DNA of 61,250 nt from Clostridiales bacterium (GCA_015056315.1 SVGN01000012.1:1-61250); one strand, 5' to 3'. Positions 33,281 through 42,738 are shown, numbered from the stretch's first letter. Made by a program: numbers and translations. Notes: generated from the sequence alone by a model not told the origin.

Positions 33281-34693
33281 TCAGCTCAGTTTGATCTCCA
33301 GCCATTTGCCCTGCTTTACCCGGTGAGCCAGCAGCCGGTCGCGCACCAGTGAATCGATCAGGAAGGCGATCCACGGTGCCATCACGGCCACGTTGGGGTA
33401 CTGGGGCAGCGCATGGGCAACGGGGTAGCAGAACAGCCAGGTGAGCACCGGGCGCAGCACCGCTACGCTGACCAGCGCGCACACTGCAACGAATTTCACA
33501 TCGCCTGCGCCGCGCAGAACGCCGGAGTACACCACGCGCCCGTTCTGAGGTATCATGGAAAGAATGACCACATACAACGATGCGGTAACACCCTGTATGA
33601 TGGCTTCATCCGTCGTGAACAGCAGCGCGATCTGGCGGCTGGTCAGCGATATGACCACCATCAACAGGATGGAGACCATAATGCCCATCCGGTAGGCCAC
33701 CCCCGCATGGGCCATGGCCAGATCCTTGCGCCTGGCCCCCAGACTCTGCCCCACCAACGAGGTGCCTGCGGTGCTTACACCGTCTCCCAAAGTAAAGGAG
33801 AGGGAGGTGACCTGTGATACGATCTGGTACGCTGCAAAGGCGTTGGTGCCGATGCCTGCGATCAGGCGGGCCAGCATCAGAAAGCCGATGCGCAGGCAGA
33901 CTGCCTCCACCATGGAGCTGGCACCCACCTTGGTAAGGCCGCTGAGGGTGACTTTGTCGAACCGGGGCCTGGCAATGTGATAGTAACCGCCGTTTCGCAG
34001 TACCACCACGATGCAGATCAGGCTGGCGGCGATGGTACCGGCTGCCGTGGCAATGGCAGCGCCCTGCACACCCATTTTGGGAAAGCCGAACTTGCCGTTG
34101 ATGAGCACATAGTTCAGGCACACATTGATCAGATTGGCGGTGATGTTGGTGATCATCGTTACCCGGGTCTTACCGATGGCGCGCATGGCGGCGCAGATGC
34201 AAAGCTGCCAGCAGTTGGGCAGGAAGGCCAGCGAGATGATGCGGAAATATTCCACGCTCAACTGCAGCGTTTCCTCGTTGGCACCGCCCAGCCGCATCAG
34301 CGGTACGGCGCCGAAGTAGCCGATCAGCGTCATCATTACGCCGATCACCGTTATGATCGCCAGCGACTGGTTCAGGCAGGCATTGGCCCCGGCATGGTCG
34401 TGGGCACCCTTGCGGCGGGCGCACAGGGCGGTGGTGCCCACGCACAGCGCCTGCGCCAGCAGCAGCAGGATCATGCGGGGCTGGCCCGTCAGGCCCACGG
34501 CTGCAATGGCTGCCGGACCCAGCGTGCCTACCATCATGGTATCCACCGAGCCGATGATGCTCATCAGCGCCCCCTCCACCGTGGAGGGCCAGGCGATGGC
34601 CAGGGTGTTTTTGTAGAGCTGCTTTACATGCTCCGGCTCCAGGCGCTTGCCTTGGTCATCCTTTACATTCAGCAGCAGATCCGAAATAGCCAT
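33281..34693 (-). CDS. MATE-family efflux transporter
   Basis: The 470-residue protein has twelve membrane segments in two similar halves, with family hallmarks LAIAWPSTVEGALMSIIGSV, DTMMVGTLGPAAIAAVG, and the second-half match YQIVSQVTSLSFTLGDGVST, then GTSLVGQSLGA. MATE proteins export drugs or small cationic metabolites using Na+ or H+. It has a strong promoter of its own (34777-34804), so it is a single-gene unit. The substrate cannot be named. Confidence 0.9.
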   Translation of the reverse strand: MAISDLLLNVKDDQGKRLEPEHVKQLYKNTLAIAWPSTVEGALMSIIGSVDTMMVGTLGPAAIAAVGLTGQPRMILLLLAQALCVGTTALCARRKGAHDHAGANACLNQSLAIITVIGVMMTLIGYFGAVPLMRLGGANEETLQLSVEYFRIISLAFLPNCWQLCICAAMRAIGKTRVTMITNITANLINVCLNYVLINGKFGFPKMGVQGAAIATAAGTIAASLICIVVVLRNGGYYHIARPRFDKVTLSGLTKVGASSMVEAVCLRIGFLMLARLIAGIGTNAFAAYQIVSQVTSLSFTLGDGVSTAGTSLVGQSLGARRKDLAMAHAGVAYRMGIMVSILLMVVISLTSRQIALLFTTDEAIIQGVTASLYVVILSMIPQNGRVVYSGVLRGAGDVKFVAVCALVSVAVLRPVLTWLFCYPVAHALPQYPNVAVMAPWIAFLIDSLVRDRLLAHRVKQGKWLEIKLS

Positions 34694-34776
34694 ATTGCTT
34701 CCTTTCTTTCAAGAAAAACCAGCCCCCTGCCCAAAACGGGGCAGCGGGAGGCATATCGTGCTGCGGTACTGTGTTC

Positions 34777-34804
34777 ATTATAGCACCTGGGGCAGCTTTG
34801 TCAA
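34777..34804 (-). promoter_or_regulatory. Strong promoter of the MATE gene
   Basis: On the minus strand TTGACA (34804-34799), 16 bp, TATAAT (34782-34777). Confidence 0.75.
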
Positions 34805-34853
34805 ATGCCTGCGCAGGCACGGGAAGCCTTGCAGTATAAGCGCTTTTTGCGGC

Positions 34854-34882
34854 TTGCCAAGCGACGCACGATTTTCTATAAT
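34854..34882 (+). promoter_or_regulatory. Promoter of the polymerase IV gene
   Basis: TTGCCA (34854-34859), 17 bp, TATAAT (34877-34882), 35 bases before ATG 34918. No LexA-like GAAC/GTTC box is visible. Confidence 0.65.
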
Positions 34883-34917
34883 GGTCTTGATACCAACGCA
34901 GGAAGGGGGGATCGGCT

Positions 34918-36180
34918 ATGAAGCAACGGCTCGTTTTTCATTGCGATTGCAACAATTTCTATGCTTCCTGCGAGTGCTTGGAGCGCCCGGAGCTGAAAAA
35001 CGTGCCCATGGCCGTAGCGGGCGACCCCAAATACCGCACCGGCGTGGTGGTGGCCAAGAATGAACTGGCCAAAAAGGCGGGCGTCAAGACCACCGATACG
35101 GTCTGGCAGGCCCGGCGCAAATGCCCGGGCATCGTGTTCGTGCCGCCCAGGCATGGGCTGTACCGGCAGATCTCCGAACGGGTCAACAAGATCTACCACG
35201 AGTACACCGATTATCTGGAGCCTGCCTCCATCGATGAATCCTATCTGGATATGACCGGCGCGCCCGAATACTACGGCCTTACCCCGGTGGAGCTGGCAGA
35301 TACCCTGCGCCGCCGGGTGCGGGAGGAGATCGGCGTTACCATCTCCGTAGGCGTTGCCGAAAATAAGGTGTTTGCCAAAATGGGCTCGGATTACAAAAAG
35401 CCCGATGCCACCACCCACATCACCCGGGAGAACTACCAGGCACTTTTGTGGCCCCTGCCGGTGAGCGATCTGCTCTTTGCGGGCCGGGCCACCGTGGGGG
35501 AGCTGAACCGCCACAATATATTCACCATCGGCGACCTGGCCCATCGGGAGCGGGCATGGCTTTCGCACATCCTTGGCAAGGGCGGCGAGCAGCTCTGGGA
35601 TTATGCCAACGGGCTGGATCGGGAGCCGGTACGCCTCTGGGGCGATAGCGAGGAGATCAAGTCGGTCTCCCGGGGCATGACCTTCCGGCGGGATCTCACC
35701 ACCCAGGAGGAGATCTGGTGCGGCCTCTCCGTGCTGACAGACGAGGTAGCCATGCAGCTGCGCCACCACGGGCTGAAGGGCTCTGTGGTGCAGGTGCACA
35801 TCAAGACCCCGGAGCTGAAGACCGTCTCCCGGCAGGTGACGCTGGATCATTACACTTATCTGCACAAGGAGATCCTGGAGGTGTGCATGCAGATCGTGCG
35901 CACCCAGTGGCGCAGCGGTGCGCCCATCCGTGCACTGACGGCGGGCGTTACCCATCTGGTGCCTGCCGCAGAGGCCACCCGCCAGCTGAATTTGTTCGAC
36001 TTGACCGCCGCCGGAGGTGAAGCCGCCCGCAGGCAGGAGAAGCAGGAGCGGCTGGAGGCGGCCATGGATCAGATCCGCCGCAAGCACGGCAGCGGCAGCG
36101 TGACCATGGGCTTTGCGGAGAACGAAGCCATCGGCATCCTGCGCCCGCAGAAGGAGCGGCGCAGCAGTGAAGAAGAATAA
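34918..36180 (+). CDS. dinB: DNA polymerase IV, Y-family translesion polymerase
   Basis: The 420 residues hold the Y-family catalytic core: HCDCNNFYASCE with metal-binding Asp-10, and ASIDESYLDMTG with Asp-106 and Glu-107. The helix-hairpin-helix thumb (VSDLLFAGRATVGELNR) and the little-finger domain follow. A clamp-binding motif QLNLFD lies near residue 357. It copies past damaged bases at the cost of errors. Glycine-rich purine stretch AGGAAGGGGG forms the ribosome site. The core is closest to the DinB/UvrC-like type common in Firmicutes, and all key residues are present. It is a single-gene unit with its own terminator. Confidence 0.93.
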   Translation: MKQRLVFHCDCNNFYASCECLERPELKNVPMAVAGDPKYRTGVVVAKNELAKKAGVKTTDTVWQARRKCPGIVFVPPRHGLYRQISERVNKIYHEYTDYLEPASIDESYLDMTGAPEYYGLTPVELADTLRRRVREEIGVTISVGVAENKVFAKMGSDYKKPDATTHITRENYQALLWPLPVSDLLFAGRATVGELNRHNIFTIGDLAHRERAWLSHILGKGGEQLWDYANGLDREPVRLWGDSEEIKSVSRGMTFRRDLTTQEEIWCGLSVLTDEVAMQLRHHGLKGSVVQVHIKTPELKTVSRQVTLDHYTYLHKEILEVCMQIVRTQWRSGAPIRALTAGVTHLVPAAEATRQLNLFDLTAAGGEAARRQEKQERLEAAMDQIRRKHGSGSVTMGFAENEAIGILRPQKERRSSEEE

Positions 36181-36226
36181 CGCAGGTAGGGGGAAAGAGT
36201 TATCCCACACCTTACCTGCGTTTTTT
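36179..36226 (+). terminator. Terminator of dinB
   Basis: AACGCAGGTA pairs with TACCTGCGTT, with TTTTT after; the stop codon of dinB forms the stem base. Confidence 0.8.
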
Positions 36227-36227
36227 C

Positions 36228-37994
36228 TTATTCATTTTCCGGCAACAGCAGCCGCACGCCCCGCTTGGCCACGTAGCTGCTCTCCAGCCAGTAGGTGGCT
36301 GCGCCGAAGGCGTTGTTCTCCGGGTAGTAGCGGATGCCCTCCAGCTGCTCCGGCCCCGTGATGGGGGTGAAGGAGCCGTCCGGCTCACGCCTGTAGAGCT
36401 GCGCATTCTTGATGCGCTCCCATGTGGCGGAGGGGGCAGAATCGACGATGCGCATCATGGAGCCATCCTCGCTCTGCTCGGCCACCAGTGCGATATGCCC
36501 CATGACCACCGCAAAGGAGAATACAGCGCCCCGCTCCAGCCGATCCCGGATGGTGGGCAGCTCCTTGTAGAGGTCGAAACGGGTCTTGAAGCCGAAGTCC
36601 TCGCCCGCGTTGCCGATCAGCGTGCTGTTGATGGTGCCGCCATCCCTAAGGCAGAAGGCGTATTTCTTGGCCAGCGCCTGCGGCGTGATGCTCTCGCCCT
36701 CGTACCCCAGCAGCTCCAGCCCGTGCGAAAGGGCAAAGATGGCGCAGCCGGATTGCTCCAGCGTGCTGGAGCCATATTTGGCCTCCTTCCATGCGCCGCT
36801 GGATTGGCTGTACATGGGCCTTTCGTGCCAGTTGAGCCCGGAGACCGCGTCTGCGCCGCCCTTTGCCCTGCCGGGCAGCTGGTACACATGCACATAGGCG
36901 CACCCGCCGGGCAGGGCTACCGTTACCAGACCGCTGCGCACCGCTGCCGAATTGGAGGCGGCGGCGGTCACCGTCAGGGTGGAGCCATCGAGCCGGGCGG
37001 TGAGGAAATCGCCCTCGATGCCCAGCAGATATTCCCCCTCGGCAGGGGATACCTGAAACGTGCGGCTGCCCTCGGCAGAAAGCCATACCGCATGGGTGCT
37101 GCCGTCGATATACAGGGGCGTCGGCTCGCTGAAGAGGAACACATCCTCATCCACGCCCTGCTGCCCGGATTGGGAGACCACCCATTCCAGCCATTCGTCA
37201 CCGCTCAGGATGCGCACCGTGCCCTCCCGGTAGCCGTCCGCTTCCTCTTTGGCGGTGATCACCAGCGCATCGCCGGGCTGCCCTTCGGGGGTCTCAATGG
37301 TCAAAAAGTCGGCATCGGTCTCTGCGGTCCAAGGTTCGGAGGCACAGACCATCCAGCTTTCCTGGCCGCCGTGCTTGCGCAGCGCACCGCCGGTGTGGCT
37401 CAGCTCCATGCCCTGCCCGGCGGTCACCGTCAGGGGGCTTTGCAGCTGCAGGGATGCACCCTGGCTGTCGATCACGGCCATGTGCAGGGTGTAGCTGCCC
37501 TCCTGCGGGGGCAGCCAGTACCAGCGGTCGCCGCCGCTTTCCTCCAGAAGCGTCTCGCCGCCGCAGGTAACGGCATAAACATAGCGGTAGGGCTCTGTGC
37601 CGCCGGTGGCCTTCAGCCCCACCTGTACCGCACCGCCCGCCTGCACCGTATCGGGCAGGGCTTCGGCGGCCAGCGTAAGCGCCTGCACTACCTGAAAATC
37701 GGCAGTGGTGCTCACCTCAACGCCGCCGCTTTCGGCGGAGACCTTCAGCGTGTACTCGCCCGTCTCTCTGGGCAGATAGGAGCCGAAGGGGATCGTGGTC
37801 TCGGTGCTGAACAGCTCCTTGCCGCCCCTGCTCAGGGTGTAGCGGTAGGTATCGGCAGGTTCTCCGGTAAGAGAAAAATCCAGTATGCTTCCAACCGGCA
37901 CCCGCTCCATGCTCATCTCCAGCCCCAGCTCCGCAGAGGCGCAGAGAGGCACCAGCAGGCAGACCAGTATGAGAAAAATCGTTCGTATCCGCAT
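36228..37994 (-). CDS. Secreted protein with BACON-like domains and a C39-like papain-fold domain
   Basis: Residues 1-21 form a signal peptide (LVCLLVPLCASAE). Two to three Ig-like beta domains follow. The stretch WMVCASEPWTAETDADFLTI to WVVSQSG, residues about 215-275, matches BACON domains, usually found in carbohydrate- or mucin-related proteins. Residues about 395-560 are a papain-like fold of the peptidase C39_2 type: SGCAIFAL (Cys-417), MGHIALV (His-500) and MRIVDSA (Asp-518). The triad is intact, so it is probably an active secreted peptidase or bacteriocin-leader-like protease acting outside the cell. It has its own promoter and faces the polymerase gene across a terminator. Confidence 0.75.
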   Translation of the reverse strand: MRIRTIFLILVCLLVPLCASAELGLEMSMERVPVGSILDFSLTGEPADTYRYTLSRGGKELFSTETTIPFGSYLPRETGEYTLKVSAESGGVEVSTTADFQVVQALTLAAEALPDTVQAGGAVQVGLKATGGTEPYRYVYAVTCGGETLLEESGGDRWYWLPPQEGSYTLHMAVIDSQGASLQLQSPLTVTAGQGMELSHTGGALRKHGGQESWMVCASEPWTAETDADFLTIETPEGQPGDALVITAKEEADGYREGTVRILSGDEWLEWVVSQSGQQGVDEDVFLFSEPTPLYIDGSTHAVWLSAEGSRTFQVSPAEGEYLLGIEGDFLTARLDGSTLTVTAAASNSAAVRSGLVTVALPGGCAYVHVYQLPGRAKGGADAVSGLNWHERPMYSQSSGAWKEAKYGSSTLEQSGCAIFALSHGLELLGYEGESITPQALAKKYAFCLRDGGTINSTLIGNAGEDFGFKTRFDLYKELPTIRDRLERGAVFSFAVVMGHIALVAEQSEDGSMMRIVDSAPSATWERIKNAQLYRREPDGSFTPITGPEQLEGIRYYPENNAFGAATYWLESSYVAKRGVRLLLPENE

Positions 37995-38025
37995 GGCAGT
38001 TCCTTCCGTATGGGGATCATTTCGT

Positions 38026-38055
38026 ATTATACTCCATTATCAGACGCATCAGCAA
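38026..38055 (-). promoter_or_regulatory. Promoter of the secreted C39-like gene
   Basis: On the minus strand TTGCTG (38055-38050), 18 bp, TATAAT (38031-38026), 32 bases before the start codon. Confidence 0.6.
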
Positions 38056-38112
38056 CCCAAAAGTGTTCATGCTGCGGCAAAGAAACCCCGCTTTTCCCGT
38101 TTTTTGCAGATA

Positions 38113-38141
38113 TTGACGCATCAGCCGATTTTGGGTAAACT
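38113..38141 (+). promoter_or_regulatory. Promoter of the ABC exporter gene
   Basis: TTGACG (38113-38118), 17 bp, TAAACT (38136-38141). Confidence 0.5.
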
Positions 38142-38201
38142 GATTGCATAATCTCTGCACTCCCTTCTGTACGGGAGCGCTGTATGCAAAGGAGAAAAGC
38201 C

Positions 38202-39953
38202 ATGAAACTGCTCTTGCGCCTGAGCCGGGAGGCTGCCCGGTACAAAACCCTTTACATTATTGCCATTCTTGCCACGCTTGGGCTTACTGCCGTTAACCTG
38301 GCAGCGCCCAAGGCGCTTTCCGCTGCCACGGGTCTGGTGGAGCGGGGCGTGGATGAGGCCGCCCTGCGCCGCATCGGTGTTCTGTCGCTGGTGCTGGTGG
38401 GGCTGTACCTGCTGCGCATCGTGTTCCGCTTTCTGAGCAACTACCTGGCCCACAAGGCCGCCTGGTATCTGGTGGGCGATCTGCGCACCAAGACCTACGA
38501 CAAGCTGGAGCGCCTGCATCTGGGCTTCTTCCACGATAAGCAGACCGGCGACCTGATGAGCCGTATCGTGAACGATACCCGAGATTTTGAGCTGCTCTAC
38601 GCCCACCTGATCCCGGAGGTGATCACCAATCTGGTCACCTTTGCGGGCGTGCTCACGGTGCTGCTCACCATCAACTGGAAGCTGGCGCTGATCACCTGCG
38701 CCCCCATCCCGCTGATCCTGCTCTCCGGTGTTATCTTTTCCAAGAAGGTGCGCCCCTTCTTCAAAGCCTCGCAGAAGAAGATGGGCGAGCTCAACGGCAA
38801 GCTGCAGGATAATCTGTCCGGTGTGCACGAGATCCAGTCCTTCGGGCGGGAAAGCTACGAGACCGAGCAGGTGAACGAGAAGAATTTCGAGCACATCAAG
38901 GCCATGCTGCATGCTCTCAAGCTCAGCGGCGTGTTCCACCCCTCGGTGGAGTTCGTCTCCTCCCTGGGCACGGTGCTGGTGGTGGGCTTTGGCGGTCTGC
39001 TGGCCTTCCACGGCGGCCTGAGCGTGGAGGATATCGTTGCTTTTGTGCTGTATCTGGGTCTGTTCTACGCCCCGGTCTCCGGCCTTGCCAACCTGCTGGA
39101 GAGCATGCAGCAATCCCTGGCCGGTGCCGAGCGCGTAATGGCCATTCTGGATGCGCCCTTCGAGATCACCGACAAGCCGGATGCCGCGGTGCTGGGCCGT
39201 GTGGAGGGCAGCATCACCTTTGAAAACGTGAACTTTGCTTACGAAAACGGCATCCCGGTGCTGGAGGGGGTCTCCTTCCACTGCGAGCCGGGCAGGATGC
39301 TGGCGCTGGTGGGCCCCACCGGCGTGGGCAAGACCACCCTTACCCAGCTCATCTCCCGCTTCTACGAACCCACCTCCGGCCGCATCCTGGTGGATGGGCA
39401 GGATATCTCTTCCGTTACCATGGAGAGCCTGCGCCGCAATATCTCGCCTGTGCTGCAGGATACCTTCCTCTTCAACGGCACCATTGCCGAGAACATCGGC
39501 TACGCCAGCCCCGAATCCTCCATGGAGGAGATCATGGAGGCGGCAAAGGCGGCCAACATCCATCAGGATATCCTGGAGATGCCCGATGGCTACGAGACCC
39601 GGGTAGGGGAGCGGGGCCTGCGCCTCTCCGGCGGCCAGAAGCAGCGCGTGGCCATCGCCCGCGCCATCCTCCGCAAGTCGCCCATCATCATTCTGGATGA
39701 AGCCACCGCCTCTGTGGATGTGGAGACCGAGAAGCAGATCCAGAAAGCCATTGCGGGCATTGCCGGGCAGCGCACCATCATTGCCATCGCTCACCGGCTT
39801 TCCACCATCCGCAATGCAGACCAGATCCTGGTCATCGATGAGGGCAGGGTGGCGGAAAGCGGCACCCATCAGCAGCTGGTGGAGCTGGGCGGCATCTATG
39901 CCCGTATGCACCGGATCCAATCTGCGGCGGCGCTGGAGGAGGGCATCGCCTGA
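38202..39953 (+). CDS. ABC exporter half-transporter (MsbA-type, membrane domain fused to ATPase)
   Basis: AAAGGAG lies 7 bases before ATG 38202, better than the ATG at 38184. The 583 residues start with a six-helix membrane domain (residues 1-310) and continue with an ATPase: Walker A GPTGVGKTT, Q-loop PVLQDTFLF, signature RLSGGQKQR, Walker B IIILDEATAS and the switch His in AIAHRLSTI. Two copies form a homodimer or pair with another half. Members export lipids, peptides or drugs. No partner gene is adjacent, so a homodimer is likely. It stands alone between its promoter and the glutamine synthetase promoter. Confidence 0.9.
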   Translation: MKLLLRLSREAARYKTLYIIAILATLGLTAVNLAAPKALSAATGLVERGVDEAALRRIGVLSLVLVGLYLLRIVFRFLSNYLAHKAAWYLVGDLRTKTYDKLERLHLGFFHDKQTGDLMSRIVNDTRDFELLYAHLIPEVITNLVTFAGVLTVLLTINWKLALITCAPIPLILLSGVIFSKKVRPFFKASQKKMGELNGKLQDNLSGVHEIQSFGRESYETEQVNEKNFEHIKAMLHALKLSGVFHPSVEFVSSLGTVLVVGFGGLLAFHGGLSVEDIVAFVLYLGLFYAPVSGLANLLESMQQSLAGAERVMAILDAPFEITDKPDAAVLGRVEGSITFENVNFAYENGIPVLEGVSFHCEPGRMLALVGPTGVGKTTLTQLISRFYEPTSGRILVDGQDISSVTMESLRRNISPVLQDTFLFNGTIAENIGYASPESSMEEIMEAAKAANIHQDILEMPDGYETRVGERGLRLSGGQKQRVAIARAILRKSPIIILDEATASVDVETEKQIQKAIAGIAGQRTIIAIAHRLSTIRNADQILVIDEGRVAESGTHQQLVELGGIYARMHRIQSAAALEEGIA

Positions 39954-40026
39954 ATCATGGTTCGGTCGTGAACCGAATAAAAACACTTCACTTTGCGTAA
40001 ATGTTCGTAAATGCCGCCAAACCGCA

Positions 40027-40055
40027 TTGACGCATCCCCCTTCTGTTGCTATACT
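40027..40055 (+). promoter_or_regulatory. Promoter of glutamine synthetase
   Basis: TTGACG (40027-40032), 17 bp, TATACT (40050-40055), 33 bases before the ATG. A GTAAATG(T)TCGTAAATG repeat at 39998-40013 just upstream could be a regulator site, but it does not match the GlnR TGTNAN7TNACA consensus well. Confidence 0.65.
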
Positions 40056-40088
40056 GGTTTTACCGGAATAAAAGGAGTGATCTTCCCC

Positions 40089-41516
40089 ATGGCTAAGAGC
40101 GTACAGGATATCCTTGATCTGATCAAAGAGCAGGGTATCAAAATGGTAGACTTCAAGATGGTGGATATCAACGGTCAGTACCGCCATGTTACCATCCCCG
40201 CCGAAAACTTCTCCGAAGATACCATGAAAGCCGGCATCGGCTTTGATGCCTCCAACTACGGCTATGCCGTGGTGGAAAAGAGCGACATGGTCTTTATCCC
40301 CGATCCCGACACTGCCATCGTGGATCCCTTCTGCGCCATTCCCACCCTGTCTATGACGGGCAACGCCATGATCATCGACAGCCCCGAGAACCGTCCCCTG
40401 CCCCAGTACCCCCGCAACATCGTGCTGGCTGCCGAAAAGTACATGCGCGATCTGGGCATTGCCGATACCATGTACATCCTGCCCGAGTTCGAGTTCTACC
40501 TCTTCGACGAGGTAAACTGGGATGTACAGGGCAACAACATCGGCGTTGCACTGGATACCAAGCAGTCTTACTGGAACAGCGCCACCCAGGGCCAGGGCAT
40601 TGTGGTGCCCAAGCAGAAGAACTACCACATTGCCAAGCCCTTCGACGATACCTACGAGTGCCGCAGCGAGATGGTCATGCTCATGAAGGATGCGGGCATC
40701 GATATCAACTACCACCACCCCGAGGTGGCTGCCTCCGGCCAGTTTGAGATCGAGCCCCAGCTGGGCGTGATGTCCAGGATGGCGGATGCCACCATGTGGA
40801 TCAAGTACATCATCCACAACACCGCCCTCAAGTACGGCAAGAGCGCCACCTTTATGCCCAAGCCCGTGTACGGCGAGGCCGGCAACGGTATGCACGTGCA
40901 TATGCTCCTGATGAAGGATGGCCAGCCCGTTTTCGCCGGCAACGACGACGATTACGCCAAGCTCAGCAAGGAAGCCCACTATTTCATGGGCGGCCTGCTC
41001 AAGCACATCAACTCCCTGTGCGCCCTCACCAACCCCAGCACCAACTCCTTCAAGCGTCTGGTGCCCGGCTTTGAGGCGCCCGTCACCGTGGGCTATGCCA
41101 CCTCCAACCGCAGCGCCGTCATCCGCATTCCTGCCTATGCCAAGAGTGCCGACCGCCGCCGCTTCGAGCTGCGCAACCCCGATGCCACCTGCAACCCCTA
41201 CTTCTGCTATGCCGCCATCCTGATGGCCGGTCTGGACGGCATCAAGAACGAGATCGATCCTCACGCCGAAGGCTGGGGCCCCTACGATGTGAACCTCTAC
41301 CACCTGAGCGACGAGGAAAAGGCCAAGCTGAAGCACCTGCCCACCCGCCTGGAGGATGCGCTGGATGCGCTGGAAAAGGATCATGACTACCTGACCGCCG
41401 GCGGCGTGTTCCCCGAAGCACTGCTGAAGAACTTCATCGCCGCCAAGCGGGAGGAGTGCCGCCAGATGGCCGCCATTCCCCATCCCGCCGAGTTCGATAA
41501 GTACTACAACCTGTAA
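40089..41516 (+). CDS. glnA: Glutamine synthetase, type I
   Basis: The 475 residues contain the standard GS-I landmarks. The metal and glutamate site is LPEFEFYLFDE; the second metal-binding stretch is HHPEVAASGQFEIE; the His-loop is GNGMHVHMLLMKDG; then NPSTNSFKRLVPGFEAPV; and the ATP-site RRFELRNPDATCNPY. AAAAGGAG leads to ATG 40089. It makes glutamine from glutamate, ammonia and ATP. I see no tyrosine adenylylation loop of the enteric type by eye (sequence near residue 395 differs), as usual in Firmicutes. It stands alone between promoter and terminator. Confidence 0.95.
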   Translation: MAKSVQDILDLIKEQGIKMVDFKMVDINGQYRHVTIPAENFSEDTMKAGIGFDASNYGYAVVEKSDMVFIPDPDTAIVDPFCAIPTLSMTGNAMIIDSPENRPLPQYPRNIVLAAEKYMRDLGIADTMYILPEFEFYLFDEVNWDVQGNNIGVALDTKQSYWNSATQGQGIVVPKQKNYHIAKPFDDTYECRSEMVMLMKDAGIDINYHHPEVAASGQFEIEPQLGVMSRMADATMWIKYIIHNTALKYGKSATFMPKPVYGEAGNGMHVHMLLMKDGQPVFAGNDDDYAKLSKEAHYFMGGLLKHINSLCALTNPSTNSFKRLVPGFEAPVTVGYATSNRSAVIRIPAYAKSADRRRFELRNPDATCNPYFCYAAILMAGLDGIKNEIDPHAEGWGPYDVNLYHLSDEEKAKLKHLPTRLEDALDALEKDHDYLTAGGVFPEALLKNFIAAKREECRQMAAIPHPAEFDKYYNL

Positions 41517-41540
41517 TGACATCGCCCTTCGGGGCATACG

Positions 41541-41573
41541 AACGCCCGGAGAAGCACTTTCTCCGGGCGTTCC
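41541..41573 (+). terminator. Terminator of glnA
   Basis: AACGCCCGGAGAA pairs with TTCTCCGGGCGTT with a short loop, then CCTT. Confidence 0.8.
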
Positions 41574-41625
41574 TTCTGAAACGAGAAACACATATAGCGA
41601 TATGCAGGGAAGGGAGCGGACGACC

Positions 41626-42102
41626 ATGTTCCGGGAACTGATCCGAAAAAACAAGCAGCTGCCCATGGAGGAATGCATCCGTCTGTTGGAGAGAGAAAAA
41701 CGCGGTGTGCTTTCCGTCAACGGCGATGGTGGATACCCCTACGGCATGCCCATGAACCATTGGTATAACAAGGAGGATGGCAAGCTTTACTTCCATTGCG
41801 GCAAGGTGGGGCACCGGCTGGATGCCCTCCGCCGGGATGCCCGGGCCTCCTTCTGCACCTACGACGAGGGCTACCGGGAGCCGGGCAACTGGCCGCTGAA
41901 TGTGAAAAGCGTCATTGTCTTCGGCACCGTGCGCATCCTGGAGGATCAGGAGCGGGTCGCGGAGATCACCGCAAAGCTGAGCCGCAAATTTGTTCAGGAT
42001 GAGGAATACATCCGCTCGGAGATCGAGAAGTACGGTAAGGCCACGCTGCTGCTGGAGCTCACGCCGGAGCATATCTGCGGCAAGCTGGTGGAGGAGTCGT
42101 AA
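41626..42102 (+). CDS. Pyridoxamine 5'-phosphate oxidase-fold flavoprotein (NimA-like)
   Basis: AAGGGAG lies 9 bases before ATG 41626. The 158 residues form a split beta-barrel: RGVLSVNGDGGYPYGMPMNH, then GKLYFHCGKVGHRLDAL and a Cys in SFCTYDEG. This is the pattern of the NimA/5-nitroimidazole reductase-like subgroup that binds flavin or heme. Such proteins reduce nitro drugs or act as general flavin reductases. A GNAT acetyltransferase gene begins 12 bases after its stop, so the two form an operon ended by the hairpin at 42688. Confidence 0.85.
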   Translation: MFRELIRKNKQLPMEECIRLLEREKRGVLSVNGDGGYPYGMPMNHWYNKEDGKLYFHCGKVGHRLDALRRDARASFCTYDEGYREPGNWPLNVKSVIVFGTVRILEDQERVAEITAKLSRKFVQDEEYIRSEIEKYGKATLLLELTPEHICGKLVEES

Positions 42103-42114
42103 AGGAGGAGAAAA

Positions 42115-42651
42115 ATGCTGAAGCAATACGAAGAACTGCTTATCCGGGATGCCGCCCCTGACGATGCGGAGCAGCTCTGCCTCTGGTGGAACGATGGGGC
42201 TGTAATGGCCCATGCGGGCTTTCCCAACGGTCTTGGCATTACGGTAGAGGAAGTGCGTAAGAAGCTGGAGGAGAACAGCACCGGTCACGGTGCCAATAAC
42301 TTCCGGCATATGATCCTCTATGCGAACAAGCCTGTTGGTGAGATGAATTACCTTCCGCTGGATGCGGATACCTGCGAGATCGGCATCAAGCTCTGCGATG
42401 CCTCCATGCAGAACAGAGGCCTGGGTAAGAAGGTGCTGAGTCTGTTCATCTGTGCACTGTTTGAGGAAGGCGGCTATCGCAGGATCGTTCTGGATACCAA
42501 CCTGCAAAACCTGCGTGCGCAGCATGTTTACGAGCAGCTGGGCTTCCGGAAGCTCCGGGTCAACGAGAATGCCTGGAAAGACCAGCTTGGCCGCTGGCAA
42601 TCCTCTGTGGATTACGAGCTTACAAAGGACGCATTTGTTTCGTATCTGTAA
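42115..42651 (+). CDS. GNAT-family N-acetyltransferase
   Basis: A GGAGG precedes ATG 42115. The 178 residues follow the RimJ/RimL-type GNAT layout: LLIRDAAPDDAEQLCLWWND at the start, then the core CEIGIKLCDASMQNRGLGKK, where QNRGLGKK is the acetyl-CoA pyrophosphate loop, and VLDTNLQNLRAQHVYEQLGF near the end. It transfers acetyl from acetyl-CoA to an amine, possibly a protein N-terminus or an aminoglycoside. The substrate is not predictable. It is coupled to the PNPOx-fold gene upstream. Confidence 0.88.
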   Translation: MLKQYEELLIRDAAPDDAEQLCLWWNDGAVMAHAGFPNGLGITVEEVRKKLEENSTGHGANNFRHMILYANKPVGEMNYLPLDADTCEIGIKLCDASMQNRGLGKKVLSLFICALFEEGGYRRIVLDTNLQNLRAQHVYEQLGFRKLRVNENAWKDQLGRWQSSVDYELTKDAFVSYL

Positions 42652-42687
42652 TGGCTTCTCAGAACTGCATAAACCGTGCCTGCAATA

Positions 42688-42738
42688 CCGGAATGCCACT
42701 GCCGCACAATTACCCGGCAGGGGCATTCCGGCATTTCT
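42688..42738 (+). terminator. Terminator after the GNAT gene
   Basis: CCGGAATGCC pairs with GGCATTCCGG, with an inner CTGCCG/CGGCAG stem, and a short CATTTCT tail. Confidence 0.65.

Noticed and set aside
39959..40026. Glutamine riboswitch or GlnR operator before glnA
   Set aside because: A small GTTCGGT/ACCGAAT hairpin and a GTAAATG repeat are present, but neither fits the known glutamine aptamer or the GlnR consensus well enough.
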